From the NCBI RefSeq assembly GCF_001456935.1, contig NZ_KQ758484.1, positions 124,001 through 188,000 of the forward strand: DNA of 64,000 bases, in the 5' to 3' direction. Source of the stretch: [Bacillus] enclensis. Its GTDB lineage: Bacteria; Bacillota; Bacilli; Bacillales; Bacillaceae_B. The stretch's first letter is position 1. Each line of letters opens with the position of its first letter. A program made the translations under genes and the position numbers. This document shows positions 51,823 to 59,185 of the stretch, one piece after another. A model generated the notes under the pieces. That model was given only the letters and a program-made list of their open reading frames with translations, was not told the DNA's origin and ran no database searches.

Positions 51823-51941
51823 GGGCTCGTCCAGTTTATGCTCGAAAAGCTTCGTTTTTTGCTCGGCAATTTGGATTTGTGCTCGAAAGCATATGATTTG
51901 TGCTCGAATTCCGGAATTTATGCTCGAGCTGTCGATTTTTC
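51823..51941 (+). repeat. Short-unit array 9 (TGTGCTCGAA type, period 20-21 bp)
   Basis: Five units TTTATGCTCGAA, TTTTTGCTCGG, TTTGTGCTCGAA, TTTGTGCTCGAA and TTTATGCTCGAG repeat every 20-21 bp; GGCTCGTC sits 15 bp ahead. It ends with TGTCGATTTTTC (51930-51941), the same closing slot as other arrays. The core is a related variant (TTGTGC). Confidence 0.82.
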
Positions 51942-51961
51942 TTTAAAGCCCTGCCCTCATA

Positions 51962-52519
51962 TCAAAAAGCCTGATACTCTTCACTGGCAAGTTCCTTCAA
52001 TTTAGCCTTGTTTTTCTCGATGAATTTCCTCACCGCTTCTTCGTCATTCACATCGGGAAAATCCTTAAATTCCTCTTTTAACTCCTTTTCCACCTGCTGT
52101 CTCGAGACATCGAGTGTGAAATCATCGATTTCAAACGAGTATCCTTTCGAATTAGGAACTAAAAGCGCAAGATAAATGGCATTATAATAAAAGTTCTGCT
52201 TATCGACATTTTTCCCGTTGAACCAGTACTTATTGAACTGCTCTTCAGAGATGCCGGAGCCTTCTTCAAGACCGTATGTAACCTTGATTCTTTCATCGGA
52301 CAAGTCGATTCCCTTCACCGTTTCACCGCCTGGCAGGCTTTGAACGATGCTGTATACCTTATTATTGTCCCCGACATAGGTCCCGGTCATTTCCTTTAAC
52401 TTATCCAAATTCACATTTTCAATTTTCGTTATCTTAACTTTATCCGCCGGCTCGCTGCAGGCTGCAAGAACCACTGCCGCGGCAAGTATCATGATGAAGA
52501 ATGCTGTAATCCGTTTCAT
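51962..52519 (-). CDS. DUF4825-like lipoprotein
   Basis: A 185-residue lipoprotein with lipobox VLAAC (Cys near residue 21). The TGTYVGDNNKVYSIVQSLPG segment and following KGIDLSDERIKVTYGLEE resemble the DUF4825 domain; a C-terminal helix-rich tail follows. Function unknown. AGGGATC precedes the ATG. Confidence 0.8.
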   Translation of the reverse strand: MKRITAFFIMILAAAVVLAACSEPADKVKITKIENVNLDKLKEMTGTYVGDNNKVYSIVQSLPGGETVKGIDLSDERIKVTYGLEEGSGISEEQFNKYWFNGKNVDKQNFYYNAIYLALLVPNSKGYSFEIDDFTLDVSRQQVEKELKEEFKDFPDVNDEEAVRKFIEKNKAKLKELASEEYQAF

Positions 52520-52584
52520 AAGATCCCTCCATTTCCCCGTAGTATACTAAAAATGGCGATTGATGGAAAGTTTCTTAGGTAATG

Positions 52585-52614
52585 AAAAAAGCAGCAAAAA
52601 ATCTCATGCTGCTT
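52585..52614 (-). terminator. Terminator after the 58-residue gene
   Basis: AAAGCAGCA and TGCTGCTTT pair around 11 bases, overlapping the end of the small gene, followed by TTTTCATTA on the minus strand. Confidence 0.75.
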
Positions 52615-52791
52615 TTACTGACCTCCAGAACTCCCGCGGTGATCACCCCCAGAATAATTACTATCTTCCCCGGGCTTCGCACCAGGATTGATGCCTGGCA
52701 GGTGATCATCATTTTTTCTCCGCTTCCTCCGGACATCGATCAAATAAGCAAAAATTAAAATCCCTGCAATCATGATCCAGAACCACCACAT
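52615..52791 (-). CDS. 58-residue single-helix membrane protein
   Basis: Not a long frame, but well supported: AAAGGAGG upstream, ATG at 52791, then MWWFWIMIAGILIFAYLIDV, a basic stop-transfer (RRKRRKN) and a Gly/Asn-rich soluble tail ending GSSGGQ, with its own terminator. A Trp-rich membrane anchor with a cytoplasmic tail. Spacing from AAGGAGG to ATG is long (12 bp). Function unknown. Confidence 0.65.
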   Translation of the reverse strand: MWWFWIMIAGILIFAYLIDVRRKRRKNDDHLPGINPGAKPGEDSNYSGGDHRGSSGGQ

Positions 52792-52839
52792 TATAATTGG
52801 ACGCCTCCTTTTTACTATCCTATGTACTTCCGGCGCTCC

Positions 52840-53277
52840 TTAAAACTCCACATAAAACGGGTGGGTCCCTTCGTCAAGGCACTGCCTGATCCGTTCTTTG
52901 AAATTTTGGAAAGTCACCATTTCCAAAGCTTCTTCAACCGGAAAAAAGCCAACTTCAAGGCTTTCTTCAGAGGTAGTCGGTGTCCCCCCTACAGGCCTCG
53001 CTAAAAATAAGGTATTGCAGATGGACTGAGCCACATTTTGAAAAATTCCGCAGAACTTCGTGATTTCCACTTCAATCCCCGATTCCTCGATTGTTTCCCT
53101 GATGGCCGCGTCCTTAAGTGATTCTCCTTCTTCCACCTGACCGCCGGGCATTTCCCAGCCTCTTTCCGGTCCTTTGATCAGCAGCAGCTCACCCTGTTCA
53201 TTTAAAACAATTGTCGCCGCCGAAACAATATGTTTTGGCGGGGTAAAAATGTGCTGTGCCTGTTGATTTTCGCTCAA
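52840..53277 (-). CDS. Nudix hydrolase
   Basis: A 145-residue Nudix pyrophosphohydrolase with the box GGQVEEGESLKDAAIRETIE followed by ESGI (Gx5Ex7REUxEExGU). The start is TTG at 53277, 7 bp after GGAGG. The substrate cannot be told. Confidence 0.92.
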   Translation of the reverse strand: MSENQQAQHIFTPPKHIVSAATIVLNEQGELLLIKGPERGWEMPGGQVEEGESLKDAAIRETIEESGIEVEITKFCGIFQNVAQSICNTLFLARPVGGTPTTSEESLEVGFFPVEEALEMVTFQNFKERIRQCLDEGTHPFYVEF

Positions 53278-53361
53278 AGTGCTTCCTCCATTCCACCTGC
53301 ATCAATATCCTTATTTTACCACAAACTCACCCATTGTTGGAAATTTCCGAATAATGACAAC

Positions 53362-53389
53362 AAAAAAGTCCCGTGTATATCCACGGGAC
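53362..53389 (-). terminator. Terminator of the fumarase gene
   Basis: GTCCCGTG and CACGGGAC pair around 6 bases, then TTTTTTG on the minus strand. Confidence 0.88.
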
Positions 53390-53400
53390 GCTGTTCTTCT

Positions 53401-54957
53401 TTATTTAAATACCGGCTCCTTGAACTGAGCCAGTTTTTCCAATGATGATTTATCGACTTCTTCGTGCAATGAGTTTCCGTGTGAATCCATGGTCACGACC
53501 GCAGTGAACCCTTCTACATTCAGGTGCCACATGGCTTCAGGAATACCGAATTGCATCAAATCGACACCGTCAACACCCTTGATGCAGTCAGCATAGTACT
53601 GAGCTGCTCCGCCGATTGCGTTGAGGTAGACACCACCGTGCTCCTTAAGAGCAGCAAGCGTCTTAGGCCCCATGCCGCCTTTTCCAATGACCGCGCGGAT
53701 GCCGAATCGCTTCATGATATCGCCCTGGTAAGGTTCCTCGCGAATCGATGTCGTCGGACCGGCCGCTTTCACGTGCCAGCTGCCTTCATCGTCCTTCAGC
53801 ATGACCGGTCCGCAGTGGTAGATGATCTGTCCGTCAAGGTCAACCGGCGCATCGTTGTCACTCAAGTGTTTGTGGATCGCGTCGCGGCCCGTGTACATGC
53901 GGCCGTTAATCTTCACTACGTCACCCACTTTAAGTTCGCGGATCTGCTCTTCCGTGATCGGTGCCTGAAGCGTCACAACATTCGGCGCCTCACCGGCATC
54001 AGCAGCGGCCGTCTCAAGTTCAGCTTCGGACCCTTGAGTAAGATCGATCTTCTCGCCTTCCTGATAGAACCACTCAGCGATTCCACCCTCGGAATTAAGC
54101 TTCACACCCAGACGGCGGAACGCCCAGCAGTTGTAGGCAACCGATACGAAGAAGCTTGCCGGAATACGGTTCATCACGCCGGCCTTACAGCCAAGAAGCG
54201 TCGTTTCCCCTCCGAAGCCCATCGTACCGATGCCAAGTTCGTTTGCATTTTCCATCACGTATTCTTCAAGCTTGCGAAGATCTTCATTAGGATTTACGTC
54301 ATCCACTGAACGGAATAGCTGTGCTTTTGCAAGATCATATCCCGAAGAACGGTCTCCCCCGATACCGACGCCGATGAACCCTGCGCTGCATCCCTGACCC
54401 TGTGCCTGGTACACTGAGTGCATCACACATTTTCGGATTCCGTCAAGGTCGCGACCCGCACGGCCCAGTCCTTCAAGCTCACAAGGAAGGCTGTACTGGA
54501 TGTTTTTATTTTCACAGCCGCCGCCTTTCAGGATCAGGCGAGCGTCCACATAGTCCTCTTCCCACTGTTCGAATTTGATGACAGGTGTACCAAGACCCAG
54601 GTTGTCCCCTGAGTTTGCACCAGTGAGGGAATCGACTGAGTTCGGACGGAGTTTCCCGTCCTTTGTCGCCTGTACCATCGCCGCATAGATCGCGTCTTTG
54701 ATTTCAAGCTGATTCACTCCGACCGGAGTCTTTATTTTAAATGTAGGAAGACCTGTATCCTGACAAATCGGAGATACATTGTCATCCGCCATCTTTACGT
54801 TATTCGAAATCGTATCAAGGCTCATCGCCGCCCGCGTCCCCGCATTCTCACGCTCTTTCGCAGAACGGATCGCACGGCGCACATCCTTCGGCAGGTTCGT
54901 GGACGTTTCCACGATCAAGTCATACATACTTTGCTGCAATGTCTCTTTATTCATCAT
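53401..54957 (-). CDS. Class I fumarate hydratase (iron-sulfur)
   Basis: A 518-residue TCA-cycle enzyme that interconverts fumarate and malate with an oxygen-sensitive [4Fe-4S] cluster. The N-terminal alpha domain contains ICQDTGLPTF and GGGCENKN and LLGCKAGVMNR, the last two with candidate cluster cysteines; the C-terminal beta domain has AAGPTTSIREEPY and TVVTMDSHGNS. Single-gene fusion of alpha and beta domains is the usual form. AAAGGGG precedes the ATG. Confidence 0.93.
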   Translation of the reverse strand: MMNKETLQQSMYDLIVETSTNLPKDVRRAIRSAKERENAGTRAAMSLDTISNNVKMADDNVSPICQDTGLPTFKIKTPVGVNQLEIKDAIYAAMVQATKDGKLRPNSVDSLTGANSGDNLGLGTPVIKFEQWEEDYVDARLILKGGGCENKNIQYSLPCELEGLGRAGRDLDGIRKCVMHSVYQAQGQGCSAGFIGVGIGGDRSSGYDLAKAQLFRSVDDVNPNEDLRKLEEYVMENANELGIGTMGFGGETTLLGCKAGVMNRIPASFFVSVAYNCWAFRRLGVKLNSEGGIAEWFYQEGEKIDLTQGSEAELETAAADAGEAPNVVTLQAPITEEQIRELKVGDVVKINGRMYTGRDAIHKHLSDNDAPVDLDGQIIYHCGPVMLKDDEGSWHVKAAGPTTSIREEPYQGDIMKRFGIRAVIGKGGMGPKTLAALKEHGGVYLNAIGGAAQYYADCIKGVDGVDLMQFGIPEAMWHLNVEGFTAVVTMDSHGNSLHEEVDKSSLEKLAQFKEPVFK

Positions 54958-55052
54958 TCTTCCCCTTTCCCCTCAACCAATTGAATTGTATAAACGATTC
55001 ATGATTTTTCACCAATCATTATACTCCTATAAGAATCGGATTGAAAGGGATT

Positions 55053-55499
55053 TCACAAAGGAAATTCCTTTTGGAAATAACAGGACACCTCATCTTCATG
55101 AGTCTCCGAATACCCGTTCTTCTTATAAAATTGAATGGCATCCGCCCACTGTTTATTCGTCTCCAGGATCAGTTTCTGTGCACCCATGGATTTTGCCTTG
55201 TTTTCCAAATGGTCGAGCATCCGCCGGCCGAGACCGTGCTTTCGGTAAGGCTTCAACACAGACATCCTCACAACCTGAAACGTATCTTGAGATTCCCTCC
55301 TGATCGCCCCGGTACAAATCATTCTATCCCCGTCCATCCCCACATAAAATAAATGATCACCCTGCATGTACTCACTCCAGATGTCCTGGATATCAGGGTT
55401 CAGGGTGTGGTCGATGAAACCGAACCGCTCAAGGAATCCGGCCAGGATGACTTCCTTCGCTGCGGGGCACTGCTCTTTTTGTATCGCCTGAATTTGCAT
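55053..55499 (-). CDS. GNAT-family N-acetyltransferase
   Basis: A 148-residue acetyltransferase with the acetyl-CoA loop PYRKHGLGRRMLDHLENKA at about residues 85-103 and WADAIQFYKKNGYSETHE near the end. AAGGAGAG lies before the ATG. Substrate unknown. Confidence 0.9.
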   Translation of the reverse strand: MQIQAIQKEQCPAAKEVILAGFLERFGFIDHTLNPDIQDIWSEYMQGDHLFYVGMDGDRMICTGAIRRESQDTFQVVRMSVLKPYRKHGLGRRMLDHLENKAKSMGAQKLILETNKQWADAIQFYKKNGYSETHEDEVSCYFQKEFPL

Positions 55500-55625
55500 A
55501 TGTATCTCTCCTTTATATGTGAACCACTGTTATGTATTTGACTAAAATCAGGAAAATCCTCCCCGGGGTTAGAGGATATGTGACAGGGTTCATCATTTTC
55601 CGGGAAATAACGATATCATTCTGCC

Positions 55626-55890
55626 TGTGCCAGGAAGAATAAACGGGAATGGTGGCTGGAATTGGTGGCTGTGATTGTGCCAGGCACAAATTAGGTGGAT
55701 TGTTCCTGGCACAATCTGCTCGATTTGTTCCTGGCACAAAACACCAAAAACGTGCCAGGCACCGGTCCTGATCCTGAGCCTGGCTCAATGACCCCGGTTT
55801 GAGCCTGGCTCAAAACCACCCGATTGAGCCTGGCTCAACAAACCCAATTTGAACCTGGCTCAAAACACCAAACCCGAGCCTAGCTCAATC
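55626..55890 (+). repeat. Short-unit array 10 (about eleven units, 25-bp period, two core types)
   Basis: Units about every 25 bp from 55626: a partial TGTGCCAGG and a decayed unit, then TGTGCCAGGCACAA, two TGTTCCTGGCACAA, CGTGCCAGGCACC, and a switch to TGAGCCTGGCTCAA three times, TGAACCTGGCTCAA and CGAGCCTAGCTCAA. The register is kept across the switch. Confidence 0.9.
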
Positions 55891-55921
55891 TACAAACAAC
55901 AGCCCACTCCCAACCCAAAAT

Positions 55922-55950
55922 AAAAAAAAGAGCCCCATCACCAGGACTCT
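55922..55950 (-). terminator. Terminator of the SE1561-type gene
   Basis: AGAGTCC and GGGGCTCTT pair around 8 bases, then TTTTTTT on the minus strand. Array 10 lies beyond it. Confidence 0.75.
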
Positions 55951-56132
55951 TATTCGCTCTTCTTAAATTGTTCGCATTTCGTCTCTATATCATCGATCAT
56001 GGAAATCAGGCGGTCGATATCTTCCACATCGGCCTGTTCAGGGTCGATGGAATCTAATACATCTACAAATAGATTCAAACGCTGTTTCAGGTAATCTACC
56101 TGTGAGTTTTTATCATCTACGGCTTTGCCCAA
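55950..56132 (-). CDS. SE1561-family small protein
   Basis: A 60-residue acidic helical protein: DYLKQRLNLFVDVLDSIDPE and DIDRLISMIDDIETKCEQF. The family is named from Staphylococcus epidermidis and has no known function. I prefer the TTG at 56132, 8 bp after AAAGGAG; that site overlaps the alternative ATG at 56150. Confidence 0.8.
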   Translation of the reverse strand: MGKAVDDKNSQVDYLKQRLNLFVDVLDSIDPEQADVEDIDRLISMIDDIETKCEQFKKSE

Positions 56133-56245
56133 GAGAATCTCTCCTTTCATACCTTTATCATGGTAACCAATAACTTTCGGATTGACAAGGGGTCAGCAGT
56201 TTTCAATAATGAGTTAGTGACTTATTGTAAAGGAGTTTTTACTAT

Positions 56246-57373
56246 ATGAAATCAACTACTCTCTTCAAGAAGATGTCGATCGACCATGACCCTTGGGAGG
56301 CATATCTCGATGTGGAGGAGCACGGAGGCATTACGCTTTCCAACATCGAATTTACCACGACTACGCTCTGCAATATGCGCTGTGAGCACTGTGCAGTCGG
56401 CTACACCCTGACGCCGAAGGATCCGGAGACGCTGCCTATGGATACCGTGTTTCAGCGCCTTGATGAAATCACTGCACTTCGTTCCCTTAGTATTACCGGC
56501 GGGGAGCCGATGCTTTCCAAGAAATCGGTGGAACATGTGGTGCTGCCGCTTTTGAAGTACGCGCATACAAGAGGGGTACATACACAGATCAATTCGAACC
56601 TGACCCTCGACCTTGACCGTTACTTGTTGATTGCCCCTTATCTCGATGTTTTACATATTTCCCACAACTGGGGCACGACAGATGAGTTCATCGATGTCGG
56701 TTTTGCCAATATGGAGAGGAAGCCGACCCGTGAGCAGCGCCAGAAGCTGTTTGACCGGATGATTGAGAACAGCCGCGCGCTTTCTGAAGCTGGTGTGCTT
56801 GTTTCTGCTGAAACGATGCTCAATAAAAACACGCTGCCTTATCTCGAAAAGATCCACCGCCAGGTTGTCGATGAGATGAAATGCGGACGGCACGAGATTC
56901 ACCCTATGTACCCATCAGATTTCGCTTCGAGCCTCGAAACCCTGTCACTTGATGAGACGCGTGATGCAATTAAAGGCATTCTGGAGTTCCGAGATGAAAA
57001 TGTGTGGATGTTGTTCGGCACGCTGCCATTCTATCCATGCAGCACCTCTGAAGAAGACCGCAGCTTATTGAAACAGCTGTACTCAGCCAAAAATGTAAGT
57101 GTACGGAATGACCCTGATGGCCGCTCGCGACTGAACGTCAATATCTTTACTGGTGACGTGATCGTAACCGACTTCGGCGATACGCCGCCGCTGGGGAACA
57201 TTACGAATGACTCACTGCCTGAAATATTCGATAAATGGCAGGAAGGGGAGCTTGCGAAGGAATTGAACTGTCACTGCCCTGCAGCTAAATGTCTCGGACC
57301 GAATGTACTGGTGAAGTCCATGTATTATGAGAATGTTGATTTTTCTAAAAGAAAATCATTGATTGAGCGTTGA
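56246..57373 (+). CDS. yfkAB: YfkAB-type radical SAM protein
   Basis: A 375-residue radical SAM enzyme. The cluster motif is LCNMRCEHCAVGY (CxxxCxxC, about residues 42-49); GGEPML is the SAM-binding segment. The C-terminal CHCPAAKC matches the CxCxxxxC motif that defines the family, probably binding a second cluster. In B. subtilis it is often split as yfkA and yfkB. The substrate is unknown. AAAGGAG precedes the ATG. Confidence 0.93.
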   Translation: MKSTTLFKKMSIDHDPWEAYLDVEEHGGITLSNIEFTTTTLCNMRCEHCAVGYTLTPKDPETLPMDTVFQRLDEITALRSLSITGGEPMLSKKSVEHVVLPLLKYAHTRGVHTQINSNLTLDLDRYLLIAPYLDVLHISHNWGTTDEFIDVGFANMERKPTREQRQKLFDRMIENSRALSEAGVLVSAETMLNKNTLPYLEKIHRQVVDEMKCGRHEIHPMYPSDFASSLETLSLDETRDAIKGILEFRDENVWMLFGTLPFYPCSTSEEDRSLLKQLYSAKNVSVRNDPDGRSRLNVNIFTGDVIVTDFGDTPPLGNITNDSLPEIFDKWQEGELAKELNCHCPAAKCLGPNVLVKSMYYENVDFSKRKSLIER

Positions 57374-57380
57374 TTGACCG

Positions 57381-57412
57381 TCCCGGCTTCAGAATGAGGC
57401 TGGGATTTTTTT
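57381..57412 (+). terminator. Terminator of yfkAB
   Basis: TCCCGGCTTC and its imperfect complement GAGGCTGGGA around 6 bases, then TTTTTTT. Confidence 0.82.
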
Positions 57413-57431
57413 GTTGCTGCGAAAAACGTTA

Positions 57432-57545
57432 ATTGCGCCAGTTTTACGATTTTCGCGCCTCAATTTTAATAATTGCGCCCCTTTCCAGATAATTGCGCCA
57501 GATTCCAATTAATTGCGCCTCTTTCCCGATAATTGCGCAACTAAT
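57432..57545 (+). repeat. Short-unit array 11 (six units, exact 20-bp period)
   Basis: AATTGCGCC-type cores (one TTCGCGCC) repeat every 20 bp; the last (AATTGCGCAA) leads into CTAATAATCATT, which may be a decayed closing motif. It lies just beyond the yfkAB terminator. Confidence 0.88.
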
Positions 57546-57583
57546 AATCATTATTGAAAACCGCCAGCCGCTTCACCAAAACA

Positions 57584-57618
57584 AAAAAACACCCCGGAAA
57601 GAAATAATCCGAAGTGTT
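57584..57618 (-). terminator. Terminator of the small membrane-protein gene
   Basis: AAACACTTCGG and CCGGGGTGTTT pair around 13 bases, then TTTTGTT on the minus strand. Confidence 0.8.
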
Positions 57619-57620
57619 TC

Positions 57621-57800
57621 TTATTTGATCGTTTTGTCATCGATCGGTGCGGGTTCACGTGCCGCTTTCTCAAATGGCTGTTCGCCTAAACCATAGCGCT
57701 TGATTCTTTCTGCGTAATACTTCGCTCGTCTGGATCCGAACCAGATTCTCATAGCCGTCGCCAGCACAAGTACGGCTCCGAATACTAATAGATACTCCAT
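57621..57800 (-). CDS. Small membrane protein, unknown
   Basis: A 59-residue protein with an N-terminal helix (MEYLLVFGAVLVLATAMRIWF) and a basic soluble tail SRRAKYYAERIKRYGLGEQ. AGGAGGTG lies 6 bp before the ATG at 57800. No function known. Confidence 0.78.
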   Translation of the reverse strand: MEYLLVFGAVLVLATAMRIWFGSRRAKYYAERIKRYGLGEQPFEKAAREPAPIDDKTIK

Positions 57801-57926
57801 TCTCATCACCTCCTTTTGTTTAGATTATTCTGAATATTATAACATATCATCAAAATATTTTAAAGGGCTCAGCTGAATTATTTATATACCACCATTCGAC
57901 ACTATTTAAACATGATCATAAGAAAA

Positions 57927-57952
57927 CCCGTCCTTGTATGGTACGGGACGGG
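57927..57952 (-). terminator. Terminator of yfkD, CCCGTCC arm
   Basis: CCCGTCC and GGACGGG pair around a 12-base loop, then TTTTCTT on the minus strand. The shorter arm resembles the dispersed GGCCCGTCC stems. Confidence 0.8.
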
Positions 57953-57961
57953 CCTTCTCTT

Positions 57962-58777
57962 TTATCTAGGTACTTCGCTTGCCATAAATCCGAAATGTAC
58001 ATGATCCTGAATCGGGATCCAGGCTCCTACCCCTTGGGAGGTAACGTTTTTGACGACTACAGAACGTTTGGTGCCTTTCATCTGAAGATACACTTCTCCA
58101 TAGGTCACTTTTCCTTTTTCGTTGATTGCCGGCGCGTATGCATATAGATAGCCCAGGCGTTTTGGGGAAATATTATAGACTTGATTCTTTTTCGTTCCTG
58201 CCCCGACGATTGTCTGGAACGCAAGTGGAAGCTGGGAGTTGTCCATGGCTTTGATCATCATCATTTTTTCCACGTCATCAGCATGAGGGACTTTCGCTGT
58301 CAGCCCGCCTTTTACTACTTTTTGCGCTTCTTGCACGTAGTGAATTTGATAGTTGCCTTTTCCGCCGCGGTTATCATAGTAATTCGTGTTGATTTTCTGG
58401 TATTCCCAGTTCGGGGATGTCTCGGTTGAAGCATAATTGAGCGGCCATTCCCCCAAATAGATGGTCGCACGCAATCCGATGGTAGGTGCTTTATTGATGG
58501 AAGATTCATTCAAAATTCGGATTAGGTTAGGGTTTTCAATTTTAACATTTGCTGTATCCAGAAGCTCCTGGGTAAATTCGCTTGGCTGAAGATACGGCTG
58601 ATCCTGTGTTGAATTCGGGTATGTGTTTTCTTTCGCGATATCCAGGACTGAATTAGGTATGGTGACTTTCCCGGAGTCCGCGTCTTTTCGCGGAGCGGGA
58701 CTTTTTTCAGCATGGGTGCCGGCAGATGCTACAAGAAATGCGAGAATGAACATAAGAACTGTACGCATTATTTTCAT
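57962..58777 (-). CDS. yfkD: YfkD family protein
   Basis: A 271-residue secreted protein with a signal peptide (about residues 1-23, ending SAGTHA). IGLRATIYLGEWPLNYASTE and NYQIHYVQEAQKVVKGGL are typical of the YfkD domain, a family found in spore-formers and without a known role. The position next to cax and YfkF matches B. subtilis. AAAGGAGT lies 7 bp before the ATG. Confidence 0.9.
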   Translation of the reverse strand: MKIMRTVLMFILAFLVASAGTHAEKSPAPRKDADSGKVTIPNSVLDIAKENTYPNSTQDQPYLQPSEFTQELLDTANVKIENPNLIRILNESSINKAPTIGLRATIYLGEWPLNYASTETSPNWEYQKINTNYYDNRGGKGNYQIHYVQEAQKVVKGGLTAKVPHADDVEKMMMIKAMDNSQLPLAFQTIVGAGTKKNQVYNISPKRLGYLYAYAPAINEKGKVTYGEVYLQMKGTKRSVVVKNVTSQGVGAWIPIQDHVHFGFMASEVPR

Positions 58778-58880
58778 TGTGTAGACTCCTTTCAACTTAA
58801 ACTTAAGGGTTTGCCTTTAGTTTTTTCTATGTTGCAGGAGCTTATCCACGGAAAAATAAAATCTTATAACTGAAAGAATA

Positions 58881-58909
58881 TTTACAAAATTCGATAATTA
58901 TTTTATAAT
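58881..58909 (+). promoter_or_regulatory. Strong orphan sigma-A promoter
   Basis: TTTACA (58881-58886), a 17-bp spacer and TATAAT (58904-58909). It points into the gap between two minus-strand genes. Confidence 0.75.
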
Positions 58910-58915
58910 GAAGTC

Positions 58916-59018
58916 ACCTGGAGGGTTGTCAGACATCTTGGAATGCTGGCAGTTTTTCATAATTTTCTATTTTCCCAAAGAAGCAGCGGTTCCCTAAACG
59001 GGAGACCGCTGTTTTTTT
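58916..59018 (+). ncRNA. Candidate small RNA of about 100 nt
   Basis: Between the orphan promoter and an intrinsic terminator (AGCGGTTCCC and GGGAGACCGCT around TAAAC, 58985-59010, then TTTTTTT) lies a short transcript with no gene in the sense direction. The 5' part has a TGTCAGACATC-type hairpin and a GGAGGG motif. A very short peptide frame cannot be excluded. The 59019-59185 remainder of the gap holds nothing I can support. Confidence 0.55.
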
Positions 59019-59185
59019 ATTTTCAGGAAGAGAATCCGGTGCTTCAATTGGATGAAGCAGGATTGATTGGCCGCAGAGGAGGCCTTTACTTCAAATGGCG
59101 GGAGGATGGTAGTACTCGGCCAGGTCTAATGTCGAAAAAAAGACCAGAGGCATCCCTCTGATCTTACTTCCTTCTCTGTGAATGC

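Noticed and set aside
58943-59161. 72-residue + frame in the yfkD-cax gap
   Set aside because: It crosses the terminator at 58985-59018 and has no ribosome-binding site; a small RNA explains the signals better.
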